Assembly (NCBI RefSeq): GCF_000719515.1
Contig: NZ_JOGR01000015.1
Span: forward strand, 1 to 64,000
Origin: Glycomyces sp. NRRL B-16210
GTDB taxonomy: Bacteria; Actinomycetota; Actinomycetes; Mycobacteriales; Micromonosporaceae
Direction: 5' to 3'
Length of the DNA stretch: 64,000 nucleotides
Of the stretch, positions 16,442 to 25,572 are shown in pieces. Under the pieces are notes generated by a model. It worked only from the letters and a program-made list of their open reading frames with translations. It made no database searches and was not told the DNA's origin. A program made the position numbers and the translations under genes. Position 1 is the first letter of the stretch; every line of letters starts with the position of its first letter.

Positions 16442-17365
16442 GTGCTGATCGCGACCACCATCCTCACCGCCGTCACCGCGGGCTTCGTCGCCCAGCTCGT
16501 GGACGGCAGCCTCGGCATGGGCTTCGGCACCATCACGATGACGTTCCTGCTGGGCCTGGGCATCGCACCGGCCGTGGCCTCGGCGTCGGTCAACGTGGCG
16601 ACGATCGCCACCGGCACCGTCAGCGCCGTCGCCCACGCCAAGCTGCGGAACGTCCACTGGCCCACCACGCTCCGCCTGGGCATCCCCGGAGCGGTCGGCG
16701 GCTTCGCCGGCGCGTGGGCGCTCATGTCGCTGACGCGCCTGGACGCGGCCACGCCGGTCACCAGCGCGATCCTCGTGGCGCTCGGCGCGGCCATCGTGTG
16801 GCGCTTCGCCGCCGGAGGCGGCACGCCCGCCGGGCCGGTGCGGACGGGATTCGCGGCGCCGACGGGCCTGGTCGGGGGCTTCCTCGCGGCGGTCGGCGGG
16901 GGCGGCTGGGGCCCAGTGACGATGCCGATCACGCTGACGACCTCCCGGCTGGAGCCGTACAAAGTGGTCGGATCGGTCTCGACGGCGCAGGTGTTCGCCT
17001 CGACGGCGGCCGTCGCCGGGTTCTGGCTCGCGGCCCCGCAGACGCTGACGGTGCTGTGGCCGCTGGTGGCGGGCATGGCGGTCGGCGGGATGGCGGCCGC
17101 GCCGCTGGCGGCGTGGCTGACGCGCCGGATTCCGACCGCGAAACTGGGCTCGACGATCGGGATGCTGGTGGTGGCGCTGAACCTGCGGACCTTCCTCGGG
17201 AACTTCAGCCTGCCGTGGCCGGCGGTGACGGGCGCGTACCTGGCGCTGGCGGCGGTGTGGGCGGTGGTACTGGTGGGGCCGAGACGCCGAGCCGCTCCAG
17301 GGGCCGAGCCGAACCAGGCCGAGCCGGACCGGTTCGATCCCGCGCCGGCCAAAGCCGAGGCGTAG
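16442..17365 (+). CDS. TauE/SafE-family membrane transporter
   Basis: Integral membrane protein of 307 residues with about 8 helices in two homologous halves. The first half begins AGFVAQLVDGSLGMGFGTIT and the second has GLVGGFLAAVGGGGWGPV, the paired G-rich motifs of sulfite/organosulfonate exporters (DUF81). GTG 16442 has GAGGGAG about 6 bases upstream; the longer frame back to 16064 overlaps mdh and is rejected. Substrate unknown. Confidence 0.87.
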   Translation: MLIATTILTAVTAGFVAQLVDGSLGMGFGTITMTFLLGLGIAPAVASASVNVATIATGTVSAVAHAKLRNVHWPTTLRLGIPGAVGGFAGAWALMSLTRLDAATPVTSAILVALGAAIVWRFAAGGGTPAGPVRTGFAAPTGLVGGFLAAVGGGGWGPVTMPITLTTSRLEPYKVVGSVSTAQVFASTAAVAGFWLAAPQTLTVLWPLVAGMAVGGMAAAPLAAWLTRRIPTAKLGSTIGMLVVALNLRTFLGNFSLPWPAVTGAYLALAAVWAVVLVGPRRRAAPGAEPNQAEPDRFDPAPAKAEA

Positions 17366-17374
17366 GTTCGCGCG

Positions 17375-17770
17375 GTGTTCACGTTCCTGGGGTGCCCTAT
17401 CGCGGTCGCGGTGCTCATCGCCCTGCTCATCGCCGGTGCCCGCAACCGGCGGCAAGGGGTTCGCGCGCCTCGGAGCACGGTCTTCGCGGCGGTGGCGCTC
17501 GGCTCGCTCTGCGTCGCGATACTCGCCTACGACGCGGGGACGCTGAGCCTGTTCCGTTTCGAAGTGGACGAGCTGTGCTCGTCCTACGAAGGCGCCGGGT
17601 CCTTCGTCGGCTATCGGGAATCCTCGTTCCCGATCAGCGGCAAACTGACCTGCTCCGAAAGGACGGTTCAGCTCGTGCCGTTCTGGGTCAACCCGCTCGT
17701 GTTCCTGTCCTCGGCCGCCGCGTCGGCCTTCGCGGTCGCCGCGGTCGTGGCCTGGCGCAGGCGAATCTGA
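17375..17770 (+). CDS. Hypothetical membrane protein
   Basis: Not recognised. The 131-residue protein has three hydrophobic segments, near residues 5-21, 36-51 and 108-125, and a hydrophilic loop with two Cys (LCSSYEG and KLTCSER) that could form an extracytoplasmic disulfide. It starts at GTG 9 bases after the TauE/SafE stop and is followed by a strong hairpin, so it probably shares that transcript. Confidence 0.6.
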   Translation: MFTFLGCPIAVAVLIALLIAGARNRRQGVRAPRSTVFAAVALGSLCVAILAYDAGTLSLFRFEVDELCSSYEGAGSFVGYRESSFPISGKLTCSERTVQLVPFWVNPLVFLSSAAASAFAVAAVVAWRRRI

Positions 17771-17795
17771 AGCCCCCTGCCGGCGGCGGCGTGGC

Positions 17796-17827
17796 GAAGA
17801 GGGCCGGGCGGCCGCCCGGCCCTCTTC
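17796..17827. terminator. Bidirectional hairpin
   Basis: A 16-bp perfect inverted repeat without a gap lies between the convergent membrane-protein and acyl-CoA dehydrogenase genes. Outer base pairs are GAAGAG/CTCTTC, giving A/T-containing flanks on both sides. Confidence 0.75.
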
Positions 17828-17846
17828 GGTCGCGATCCGACACGCC

Positions 17847-19013
17847 CTAGAACGCGTTGCCGCGCTGGAGTTCGCGGGCGATGACGATGCGCTGGACCTG
17901 GTTGGTGCCCTCGTAGATCTGGGTGATCTTGGCGTCGCGCATCATGCGTTCGAGCGGGAAGTCCTGGGTGTAGCCGTAGCCGCCGAGGACCTGGACCATG
18001 TCGGTGGTGATCTGCATGGCCGCGTCCGAGGCGAAGCACTTGGCGGCGGCCCCGAAGTAGGTGAGATCGCCGTCGCCGCGCTCGGAGCGGGCCGCGGCGG
18101 CGTAGGTGAGCTCGCGGGCGGCGCTGATCTTCATGGCCGCGTCGGCGAGGAGGAACTGGACGCCCTGGAACGCGGCGATCGGGCGGCCGAACTGCTCGCG
18201 CTCGGCGGCGTAGGCGGTCGCGGCGTCGAGCGCGCCCTGGGCGATGCCGAGGGCCTGCGCGGCGATGGTGACGCGGGTGTGGTCGAGGGTGCGCATCGCG
18301 AGCGAGAAGCCTTGGCCCGCTTCGCCGATGAGGCGGCCCGCGGGCAGGCGCACCGAGTCGAGGTAGACCTCGGCGGTCGGGGAGCCCTTGATGCCGAGCT
18401 TCTTCTCGGGCTTGCCGAAGGAGACGCCCGCGTCGCCCTTCTCGACGACGAACGCCGAGATGCCCTTGGCGCCCGCGCCCGGTTCGGTCACGGCGAAGAC
18501 GGTGTAGAACTCGCTGACGCCCGCGTTGGTGATCCAGCGCTTGACGCCGTCGAGGACCCACTCGTCGCCGTCGCGGACGGCGCGGGTGGTCATCGAGGCG
18601 GCGTCCGAGCCCGCCTCGGGCTCGGAGAGGCAGTAGGAGAACATCGCCTCGCCCGCCGCCACCGGCGGCAGGTAGCGGCGCTTGAGGTCCTCGGAGGCGT
18701 CGAGCAGCAGCGGCAGCGAGCCGAGCTTGTTGACCGCCGGGATGAGCGAGGAGGAGGCGCACGCGCGGGCGACCTCCTCGATGACGATCGCGGTGCCGAG
18801 CGCGTCGATGCCCGCGCCGCCGTATTCGGCCGGGATGTGGGGCGCGTGGAGGTCGGAGGCCTTGAGCGCGGCGTAGGAGGCCTTGGGGAAGGTCGCGGTC
18901 GCGTCGGCCTCGGCAGCGTTGGGGGCGACGCCGGTCTCGCACACTTCGCGGGTGGCGGAGCGGATGTCGTCGTACTCTTCTGGCAGGCGGTATGGGCTGA
19001 ACCCGGTGGACAT
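17847..19013 (-). CDS. Acyl-CoA dehydrogenase
   Basis: FAD enzyme of 388 residues forming the alpha,beta double bond of acyl-CoA, feeding electrons to ETF. The family pattern is complete: YCLSEPEAGSDAASM near the flavin, WITNAGVSEFYTVFA, the helical bundle with EREQFGRPIAAFQGVQF, VLGGYGYTQDFPLERMMRDA, and QIYEGTNQVQR with the catalytic Glu in the short/branched-chain position. ATG 19013 has GGGAG upstream; a 40-residue upstream extension is not coding-like. Exact chain-length preference is unclear. Confidence 0.93.
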   Translation of the reverse strand: MSTGFSPYRLPEEYDDIRSATREVCETGVAPNAAEADATATFPKASYAALKASDLHAPHIPAEYGGAGIDALGTAIVIEEVARACASSSLIPAVNKLGSLPLLLDASEDLKRRYLPPVAAGEAMFSYCLSEPEAGSDAASMTTRAVRDGDEWVLDGVKRWITNAGVSEFYTVFAVTEPGAGAKGISAFVVEKGDAGVSFGKPEKKLGIKGSPTAEVYLDSVRLPAGRLIGEAGQGFSLAMRTLDHTRVTIAAQALGIAQGALDAATAYAAEREQFGRPIAAFQGVQFLLADAAMKISAARELTYAAAARSERGDGDLTYFGAAAKCFASDAAMQITTDMVQVLGGYGYTQDFPLERMMRDAKITQIYEGTNQVQRIVIARELQRGNAF

Positions 19014-19357
19014 CGGTGGCTCCCGGCGGTTGTCGCAGCTATCGTCGCGGTGGTTGTTACTCGTCGGTAATACAGGGCGAGTGTAGCCCACCCGCCCGGG
19101 CCCCGGTGACCGGCGACACCGTGAGTTCTCCACGGATTCTTCGCAACGTCACAGGACGTTCATGCGTGAAGTTGAATATACGATGGCGCAGGCCATGGTC
19201 GTATACACGTACAATTCGAGGCCGCCGCGCGAACGGCGCCGCCCACGGCAGCGGCGGCGCATCTCCTGGCCGGGTCGCAGCAGGACCGGGCCGCGCACGA
19301 ACCAGGCCCCCGCCAACCGGGGCGCCGTCGGACGAGCACAGACAAGGCACTCACCAG
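19014..19357. other. Divergent intergenic region, acyl-CoA dehydrogenase / UDP-glucose dehydrogenase
   Basis: No gene is supported. A stretch of lower GC around 19160-19220 (with GTATACACG and GAATATACG) is where promoters of the dehydrogenase gene downstream are expected; I could not define boxes. Confidence 0.5.
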
Positions 19358-20752
19358 ATGGTCAACGCGATCCAGACCCCTTCGCAGAACACCACCACCC
19401 GGCCCCGCATCTCCTTCCTGGGATGCGGGTACCTCGGGGCGACCTACGCGATCTGCTTCGCGGAGCTGGGTTACGAGGTGATCGGTTACGACATCGACAC
19501 CGCCAAGATCGAGGCCTTCGCCTCCGGCACCCTCCCGATACACGAGCCTGGCCTGCCGGAGCTGCTCAAGAAGAACCTCGAGACCGGCCGCCTGCGCTTC
19601 ACCACCGACCTCCAGTCCGTCGCCGACTTCGCCGACGTGCACTTCATCTGCGTGGGCACCCCGCAGCGCAAGGGCGAGCCGGGCGCCGACCTCTCCTACA
19701 TCGAGTCCTCGGTCATCGACCTCGCCGGGCGCCTGACCCGCAAGGTCCTCATCGTCGGCAAGTCCACCGTGCCGGTGGGCACCGCCTCCTGGGTCCAGGA
19801 GCTGGTGGACCGCCACACCCCCGAGGACCTGGGCGTCGAGGTCGGCTGGAGCCCGGAGTTCCTCCAGGAGTCGAACGCGATGCACGACGTGCTGCGCCCC
19901 AACCGGATCGTCTACGCCGCGCAGTCCGAGTGGGCCTCCCAGCTGCTCAAGGACGTCCACCGCGGCATCCTCGAACTCGCCGCCGTCGAGGACCGCGAGG
20001 TCCCGGTGGTCGAGACCGACCTGGCGACGGCCGAACTCGTGAAGGTCGCCGCGAACGCGTTCCTGTCCACGAAGATCTCCTTCATCAACGCCATGGCCGA
20101 CCTGTGCGAGGTCACCGGCGGCGACGTGGCCGACCTGGCGCGGGCAATCGGCTACGACCAGCGCATCGGCAACAGGTTCCTGCGCGCCGGGATCGGCTTC
20201 GGCGGCGGCTGCCTGCCGAAGGACATCCGGGCGCTGTCGGCGCGCGCCGGGGAACTGGGCGTGGGCGAGTCGTTCCGGTTCCTCGACGAGGTCGACGCGG
20301 TCAACACGCGGCGCCGCGCGCAGGTCGTGCGCCACGTCGCGGACCTGGTCGGGCGCACCGCCGGCCCGAACGGGCCGGACCTGTCGGGCCTGCGGGTGGC
20401 CTACCTGGGCGCGACGTTCAAGCCCGACACCGACGACATCCGCGACTCGCCGGCGCTCGCGATCGCGCAGCGGCTGCGGTCGGCGCGGGCCGACGTGGTC
20501 GTGTACGACCCGGAAGGCCTGGAGAACGCCAAGGCCGCCGCGCCGGAGCTGAGCTTCGTGAAGACCCTCGCGGAGGCGGTGGCGGGCGCCGACGTGGTGT
20601 GCGCGATGGTGCCGTGGGAGGAGTTCCGGACCCTCGACCCCGAAGCGCTGGGCCAGCAGGTCGCCGAGCGGCGCATACTGGACGGCATGAACGCCTTCGA
20701 TCCCGAGCAGTGGACGAAGCACGGCTGGGCCTACAAGGGCATCGGCCGCTGA
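19358..20752 (+). CDS. ugd: UDP-glucose 6-dehydrogenase
   Basis: Oxidises UDP-glucose twice to UDP-glucuronate for surface polysaccharide. At 464 residues it has the NAD-binding GCGYLGATYAICFAELGYEV, the middle-domain TAELVKVAANAFLSTKISFIN, the catalytic-Cys motif GFGGGCLPKDIRAL, and the C-terminal AYLGATFKPDTDDIRDSPAL. The translation can be followed upstream but the coding pattern starts at ATG 19358 after AAGG. It is the first of two nucleotide-sugar dehydrogenases in the window and lies alone before a terminator. Confidence 0.92.
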   Translation: MVNAIQTPSQNTTTRPRISFLGCGYLGATYAICFAELGYEVIGYDIDTAKIEAFASGTLPIHEPGLPELLKKNLETGRLRFTTDLQSVADFADVHFICVGTPQRKGEPGADLSYIESSVIDLAGRLTRKVLIVGKSTVPVGTASWVQELVDRHTPEDLGVEVGWSPEFLQESNAMHDVLRPNRIVYAAQSEWASQLLKDVHRGILELAAVEDREVPVVETDLATAELVKVAANAFLSTKISFINAMADLCEVTGGDVADLARAIGYDQRIGNRFLRAGIGFGGGCLPKDIRALSARAGELGVGESFRFLDEVDAVNTRRRAQVVRHVADLVGRTAGPNGPDLSGLRVAYLGATFKPDTDDIRDSPALAIAQRLRSARADVVVYDPEGLENAKAAAPELSFVKTLAEAVAGADVVCAMVPWEEFRTLDPEALGQQVAERRILDGMNAFDPEQWTKHGWAYKGIGR

Positions 20753-20773
20753 AGGCCCTTGGACGCGAATCCC

Positions 20774-20810
20774 CGAACCGCCCGGCGCGCTGAGCGCGCC
20801 GGGCGGTTCG
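20774..20810 (+). terminator. Intrinsic terminator after ugd
   Basis: An 18-bp perfect stem with a one-base centre, followed by TCGTTT. It begins 22 bases after the ugd stop. Confidence 0.75.
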
Positions 20811-20936
20811 TCGTTTCAAGGGAACGGGCGACGGTCATTTCAGACCGAGCATTTCGGGCTTTAGCCTTCAAAACGGACATTCGCGAGACCCCTGACAACA
20901 ACCCTGCCTCGGGGGTCCGACATCGTTACGGTCCGA

Positions 20937-21320
20937 TCAGGGCGCGAGGTTGACTCGGGTGAAGGGCCAGGCGTGGGGGGCCCGGTCGATGAGTTCTTCG
21001 GGAGGGTCGGGAAGGCGCCTCGCGACGCCTGCGCCAGCGCCAGCATCTTCGCCCGCGCCCCCGCCTGCGCCTGCGCCCCCGCCTGCGCCTGCGCCTGCGC
21101 CTGCGCCTGCGCCTGCGCCTGTATCTTCGCCCGCGCCTTCTGCGGCGCCGTCACTTTCGCCTTCTCGGACGAGGATCACCACGACGCGGTCGCCCGCGAC
21201 GAAGACCTCGGTCCGCACCCGCGGGTCGGCGATCGCGCGCACCCCCTCGTCCAGCATCCACCGCAGCAGTTCGGCGCCCCGCCCCTCGGCGGCCTTGGCC
21301 TCCCACATCAACGTGTCCAC
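20937..21320 (-). CDS. Small protein with Ala-Gly repeat, UbiX-linked
   Basis: The 127-residue protein has a globular N-part (MDTLMWEAKAAEGRGAELLR to VVVILVREGE) and a C-part LPDPPEELIDRAPHAWPFTR, separated by about 40 residues of mostly Ala-Gly with some Asp/Glu. I recall similar short proteins without the insert beside UbiX homologues in Streptomyces; function unknown. The insert is encoded by a perfect hexanucleotide tract. It starts three bases after the UbiX stop, so the two are one operon. Confidence 0.68.
   Translation of the reverse strand: MDTLMWEAKAAEGRGAELLRWMLDEGVRAIADPRVRTEVFVAGDRVVVILVREGESDGAAEGAGEDTGAGAGAGAGAGAGGGAGAGGGAGEDAGAGAGVARRLPDPPEELIDRAPHAWPFTRVNLAP
21051..21120. repeat. 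Hexanucleotide repeat (GCCTGC)n
   Basis: 21081-21120 is a perfect run of GCCTGC, 6.7 copies, preceded by imperfect copies from 21051. Read on the minus strand in frame it encodes Ala-Gly pairs, so gain or loss of units keeps the host gene in frame. Confidence 0.85.
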
Positions 21321-21323
21321 CGG

Positions 21324-21908
21324 CTACTCCTGTTCTGCGCCGGGCCCCTCCAGGCCCTTCCAGCGCTTCGCTTTCGCGCTTTCGAGGCCGAACTGGTCGA
21401 GGGTCCGGGCGACGACGTGGTCGACGATGTCGTCGATCGTCTCAGGAAGGTTGTAGAAGGCGGGCACCGGCGGCAGCACCACCGCGCCCATCCGCGAGAG
21501 CGCCAGCAGGTTCTCCAGGTGGATCTCCGAGAGCGGGCTCTCGCGGGCCAGCAGCACCAGGCGGCGTCGCTCCTTGAGCGTCACGTCCGCCGCGCGCCCG
21601 ATCAGGCCCTCGGTGTAGCCGGTGCGCACCGCCGCGACGGTCTTCATCGAGCACGGCGCGATGATCATCCCGTCGGTGCGGAAGGACCCCGAGGAGATCG
21701 GCGCGGCCTGCTCCCCCGGCCCCCAGTGGTGGTCGGCGAGCGCGGCCACCTCGGCGGGGCTGAACGGCGTCTCCAGCCGCAGCGTCGTGCGCGCCCACCG
21801 GCTCATGACCAGATGGGTCTCGACGCCGTCGATCTCGCGGAGCGCCTGGAGCAGGCGGACGCCGAAGACCGCGCCGGTCGCCCCGGTCATGCCGACGACG
21901 AGCCGCAT
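21324..21908 (-). CDS. ubiX: UbiX-family flavin prenyltransferase
   Basis: Makes prenylated FMN, the cofactor of UbiD-type decarboxylases. The 194-residue protein has RLVVGMTGATGAVFGVRLLQ (FMN/phosphate-binding start), the central MIIAPCSMKTVAAVRTGYTEG, and ERRRLVLLARESPLSEIHLE with the prenyl-phosphate-binding basic and Glu residues. ATG 21908 has GAGGGGG upstream; the frame to 21974 is rejected. No UbiD partner is in the window, so the decarboxylase, perhaps of the futalosine menaquinone route, must be elsewhere. Confidence 0.88.
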   Translation of the reverse strand: MRLVVGMTGATGAVFGVRLLQALREIDGVETHLVMSRWARTTLRLETPFSPAEVAALADHHWGPGEQAAPISSGSFRTDGMIIAPCSMKTVAAVRTGYTEGLIGRAADVTLKERRRLVLLARESPLSEIHLENLLALSRMGAVVLPPVPAFYNLPETIDDIVDHVVARTLDQFGLESAKAKRWKGLEGPGAEQE

Positions 21909-21987
21909 GGCGTCCCCCTCGAATTCCACTCTCGCATCGCTGCCTCGAATCCCCTGCGCAGTGGCACAGGACACCTACAATCACCGG

Positions 21988-22887
21988 ATGGGCCGCAACA
22001 AAATCGGCATCGCGGCAGCAGCGGCCGCACTGCTGCTGCTCGCCTGGGTGTGGCCCGACGGCGGCGATCCGCCCTCGGGAACCCTGACCGCGACCGAGCC
22101 TACTGCCTCGGCCGCTCCGACGTCCGCGAGCGAGGGCGAGGAGACGACCTCGGGCGGCGAGACCGGAGCGGACACGAGCGTCGAAGGGGCGCCCGGGGAC
22201 GAGTCGGCGGCGCCGTCGAGCGAGTCGGTCTCGCCTTCGGCCGAATCGTCCGCGCCCGCTCCCGAGGCCGAGCCGGCCTCCAACACCTACGACGGCCCGC
22301 TGGGGACCCGCAACCACACCGGCACCGACGCCGTGGCGCTCACCTTCGACGACGGTCCCTCCCCCGAGTGGACGCCGACGGTGCTGGCGATGCTGCGCGA
22401 GCGGGGCATCAAGGCGGTCTTCTGCGTCATCGGCGCGTACGCCGAGGCGTACCCGGAGATCATCGCCGACATCGCGCGCGAGGGGCACACCCTGTGCAAC
22501 CACGCGTGGTTCCACGAGTTCGACCTCGGCAAGTGGAGCGAGGCGGAGATCCGCGCGAACCTCCAGCGCACCAACGACGCGATCGTCAAGGCGGCCCCGG
22601 GCGCCGAGGTCGCCTACTTCAGGCACCCGGGCGGGCAGTGGACCGAGCGCGCGATCGCCGTGGCCGCCGACCTGGGCATGGAGTCGCTGCACTGGGCAGT
22701 GGACCCGTCCGACTGGGACAACAAGACGACCGGGGCCCAGATCGAGAAGCACGTGCTCAGCGAGACCGAGCCGGGCGCGATCGTGCTCCTGCACGACGGC
22801 GCCTCGAACCAGGAGGACATGTGCGCGGCCCTGAGGTCGATCCTCGACGAGTTCGACAAGCGCGGCTACGCCTACACCGGCCTGTGA
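21988..22887 (+). CDS. Membrane-anchored polysaccharide deacetylase (CE4)
   Basis: The 299-residue protein has an N-terminal signal-anchor (KIGIAAAAAALLLLAWVW), a Ser/Thr/Glu/Ala-rich linker to about residue 100, and a NodB-type domain. Catalytic motifs: LTFDDGPSPEWT with the base and metal Asp, NHAWFHEF with the two metal-binding His, and YFRHPGGQWTERA. Such enzymes remove acetyl groups from peptidoglycan or surface glycans outside the cell. It is divergent from ubiX with an 79-base gap. Confidence 0.88.
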   Translation: MGRNKIGIAAAAAALLLLAWVWPDGGDPPSGTLTATEPTASAAPTSASEGEETTSGGETGADTSVEGAPGDESAAPSSESVSPSAESSAPAPEAEPASNTYDGPLGTRNHTGTDAVALTFDDGPSPEWTPTVLAMLRERGIKAVFCVIGAYAEAYPEIIADIAREGHTLCNHAWFHEFDLGKWSEAEIRANLQRTNDAIVKAAPGAEVAYFRHPGGQWTERAIAVAADLGMESLHWAVDPSDWDNKTTGAQIEKHVLSETEPGAIVLLHDGASNQEDMCAALRSILDEFDKRGYAYTGL

Positions 22888-23015
22888 GAGAGGGCGTCAC
22901 GGACAGGCCCTGAGGCGGGCATATCGGCTCGAACGCTGAAGGAGCGAACGCCTGCGCTGTTCGCGGCAAGCGCTGTGGAGACCGGTCGCCTCGCGGCAGG
23001 CGTTGCGAAGGGGCG

Positions 23016-23480
23016 TCAGCGGAGGTCGGCGGGCATCCGGCGGCCGGGCAGGAGCGCCAGGAACGCGAGCCCGAGCAGGCCCACGCTCAACGCGGCCTGC
23101 ACGGGGAAGGCCAGATCGAGCAGGCCGCCGGACTCGCTGCGGTCCTGGTCCCCGCCGTTGCGGCTCGTGCCGGGGGAACCGGCCTCGCCGGTCGGGCCGG
23201 CGTCGCCACCGTCATCGCCGTTCCCGCCGTTGTCGCCACCACTGCCGTCTTCTTCGGCGTCGGGGGTGCCGTTGCCGTCGCCGTCGTAGCCCGGGCCCGG
23301 CGTCGGGCCGTCCGGGGGCCACGTGTCGGACTTGTCGGCGTTGGTCCAGTCCACATGGGAAATCACATCGGGGTCGCCGGCCGGGCCGCCCTCGTTCTCG
23401 TGCCAAGGCAGCGAAAGGACGCCCACCGCCCCGATCACGGCCGCGGCGAGCACGAGTCGCGTGAACCGAAACCTGCGCAC
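23016..23480 (-). CDS. Secreted Asp/Gly-rich protein with calcium-binding-like motif and C-terminal anchor
   Basis: Not recognised as a family. It has a signal peptide (RRFRFTRLVLAAAVIGAVGVL), a central low-complexity region and a C-terminal hydrophobic helix (ALSVGLLGLAFLALLPG) followed by basic residues. In the centre, DGDGNGTPDAEEDGSGGDNG resembles the DxDxNGxxDxxE repeat of thrombospondin-type-3 or dockerin calcium loops. GTG 23480 has AAGG 6-9 bases upstream. It follows the CDP-alcohol transferase gene on the same strand. Confidence 0.65.
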   Translation of the reverse strand: MRRFRFTRLVLAAAVIGAVGVLSLPWHENEGGPAGDPDVISHVDWTNADKSDTWPPDGPTPGPGYDGDGNGTPDAEEDGSGGDNGGNGDDGGDAGPTGEAGSPGTSRNGGDQDRSESGGLLDLAFPVQAALSVGLLGLAFLALLPGRRMPADLR

Positions 23481-23586
23481 ACGTACACCTTAGTCGCGGG
23501 ACGCCAGCGCCGCTCGCCTGTCGGGCAATGTGCCCCGAACGAGTTCGGTTGACAGTCTTGACAGTCCGAGCCGGATCGGCCGGGCC

Positions 23587-25572
23587 TCAGGCCGCCGCGG
23601 CGCGGGAGGCCCTGAGGGTTCCCGCCACGACCGCGCCGACGAAGACCGCCGCGACGTACACCGCGAGCAGTCCGAAGACCACTGTGGCCACTGCCGGGCC
23701 GGTGGCGACCGCGATCGCCGAAGCGGCGAGGGCGATGAGGCTGCGGACGGGCCAGCCGAGGCCGAGGCCGCGGCGGGCCACCGGGGAGGCGGCCTTGTCG
23801 AGCCCGGCGGCGAGGTCGTAGAAGTACAGGCTGATCACCGTCAGCAGCGCGTACAGGACCGGCCAGGAGACCGCGGCGACGAGGCCGGCCGCGGCGATGA
23901 CGCCGAGTTCGACCGCGCGCAGCCCGGCGGGGATGAACCAGTCGAGCAGGCCCTCGTGGTCGGTGCGGGCCACCGAGACGGCCAGCGCGAGGGCGAGCCC
24001 GGCGAGCCCGAACGGGACCCACGCGGGAGCGGCGAGCGCGGCCGCGAGGACGGCCGCGGCGGCGCTGAGCACCCCGGCGGCGGTGGCCGCGAGCGGCGTC
24101 ATGTCGCCGCCGACGGGGCTGCGCGGCACCAGGCGGGCGAGGGGGCCGTCGTCGCGGTGGGCGGCCCGGTCGGGCCGTCGCAGGGCGGCGGTGCGGGCGG
24201 CCAGGGACCTGAGGGTGCGCCCGGCGGTCGTGTACGCGAGGGCGAGTAGCTGCCAGGCCAGGAGGGCGCCGAGGGCGATCTCGGGGCCGAAGGCGACGGC
24301 GCCGACGGCGAGGAGGAGCCAGCGTTCGCCGACGGGGGCGACGATGGTCCGCTTGATCCAGTACAGGGGGGTGCGGTGGGCGCCCATGACCTGCTCGGAG
24401 GCCGAGCCGAGGCGCCTGCCGAGGTGGGCGGCGCGGCCGACCGGCGGGGCCGACTCCCGCTCGCGGGCCTGGCGGACCACGGCGGTGTCGAGCAGGACGG
24501 CGTACCAGGTGTCGGCGGTGTGGCGCACGGTCTGGGTGACCATGGCGCCGATGGCGAGCCCCCACGCGAGGGGGGCGCTGACGCCGCCGGCGGTGGCCCC
24601 GGCGGCGAGGCCGGCGTAGATGAGGAACTCCTTGGAGCGGTCGGCCATCATGTCGAGCCAGCCGCCGAAGGAGGAGAAGTTCTGGGTGTAGCGGGCCAGT
24701 TGGCCGTCGACGCAGTCGAAGACGAAGCTGAAGTACATCAGGGCCGCGGCCGCGAGGTACCACGGCGACCAGCCGGTGGCGAAGATCGCGGCGGCGCCGA
24801 TGGCGAGGGCGATGGAGACCCAGGTGATGGGGGTGGGGGTCCAGCCGAGCCGGGCGGCGAGCTTGACGAGCTTCGGGGACCAGGTGGAGACGGCGTAGGT
24901 CGCGAAGAGGTCGTCGTCGTGCTTGACGGCGCTGGCGAGGCGCCAGGCGTCCATGTCGACCGCTTCGAACGCGGCGATGACCTCGCGGGCCTCGTCGGCG
25001 CCGGCGACCTGGCGGTGCGGCAGGCCGGCGGTCTTGTAGGCGTTGACGGGGATCGCGCGGGCGTGGAGGGCGGCGAGGGTCGCCTCGAAGGCGTCCTGGA
25101 CGGCGCCTTGGCGGGGCCAGTGGCGTTTGAGGCGCGCGAGGTGGGCCGCGGAGACCTTGGCGAGCCCGCCGAGGCGGGTCGGGCCGGGCCCGGGGCCGGT
25201 GACGAGGCCGCGTTCGACCGCGACGGGCGCGGCGGCCGGGTCGTCGGCGCCGACGAGGACGCCCGAGCGCCGCGAGGAGTCCGACAGGACCGCGGCGACG
25301 GTGGTCTGGGAGGCGACGAGGTCGGCGCAGGCGACGAACAGGGGGCCCTCGCCGGCGAAGGCGAGGTCGCCGAGATGGGCCAGGTCGGCGCCGGGATCGG
25401 CCGACTCGATCTGGACGGCCTTGACGGGCCGGTCCGCGCCGGGCCGGGCCAGGACGGTCACGTCGTCGCAGCCGGCCTCGCGGATCTGCGCGATGAGCCG
25501 GTCCAGGACGGTGCGGTCCTCTTCGATCTCGGCGTGACCGCCCGGAGCCGGCAGGATGACGGCTCGACTCAC
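23587..25572 (-). CDS. CDP-alcohol phosphatidyltransferase fused to NTP-transferase-like and DUF5941-like domains
   Basis: The 661-residue protein has three parts. Residues 1-200 resemble a sugar nucleotidyltransferase (AVILPAPGG, IREAGCDDVTVLARPG) but lack the normal GxGxR loop, so the domain is probably inactive. Residues about 230-440 carry the CDP-OH motif DGQLARYTQNFSSFGGWLD and MMADRSKE, which binds CDP-alcohol and metal in the membrane. The C-terminal 200 residues are membrane helices like DUF5941. Such enzymes make phospholipid or polyol-phosphate linkages. The GTG start overlaps the stop of the ABC ATPase gene (GTGA), so the two are coupled. Confidence 0.83.
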   Translation of the reverse strand: MSRAVILPAPGGHAEIEEDRTVLDRLIAQIREAGCDDVTVLARPGADRPVKAVQIESADPGADLAHLGDLAFAGEGPLFVACADLVASQTTVAAVLSDSSRRSGVLVGADDPAAAPVAVERGLVTGPGPGPTRLGGLAKVSAAHLARLKRHWPRQGAVQDAFEATLAALHARAIPVNAYKTAGLPHRQVAGADEAREVIAAFEAVDMDAWRLASAVKHDDDLFATYAVSTWSPKLVKLAARLGWTPTPITWVSIALAIGAAAIFATGWSPWYLAAAALMYFSFVFDCVDGQLARYTQNFSSFGGWLDMMADRSKEFLIYAGLAAGATAGGVSAPLAWGLAIGAMVTQTVRHTADTWYAVLLDTAVVRQARERESAPPVGRAAHLGRRLGSASEQVMGAHRTPLYWIKRTIVAPVGERWLLLAVGAVAFGPEIALGALLAWQLLALAYTTAGRTLRSLAARTAALRRPDRAAHRDDGPLARLVPRSPVGGDMTPLAATAAGVLSAAAAVLAAALAAPAWVPFGLAGLALALAVSVARTDHEGLLDWFIPAGLRAVELGVIAAAGLVAAVSWPVLYALLTVISLYFYDLAAGLDKAASPVARRGLGLGWPVRSLIALAASAIAVATGPAVATVVFGLLAVYVAAVFVGAVVAGTLRASRAAAA

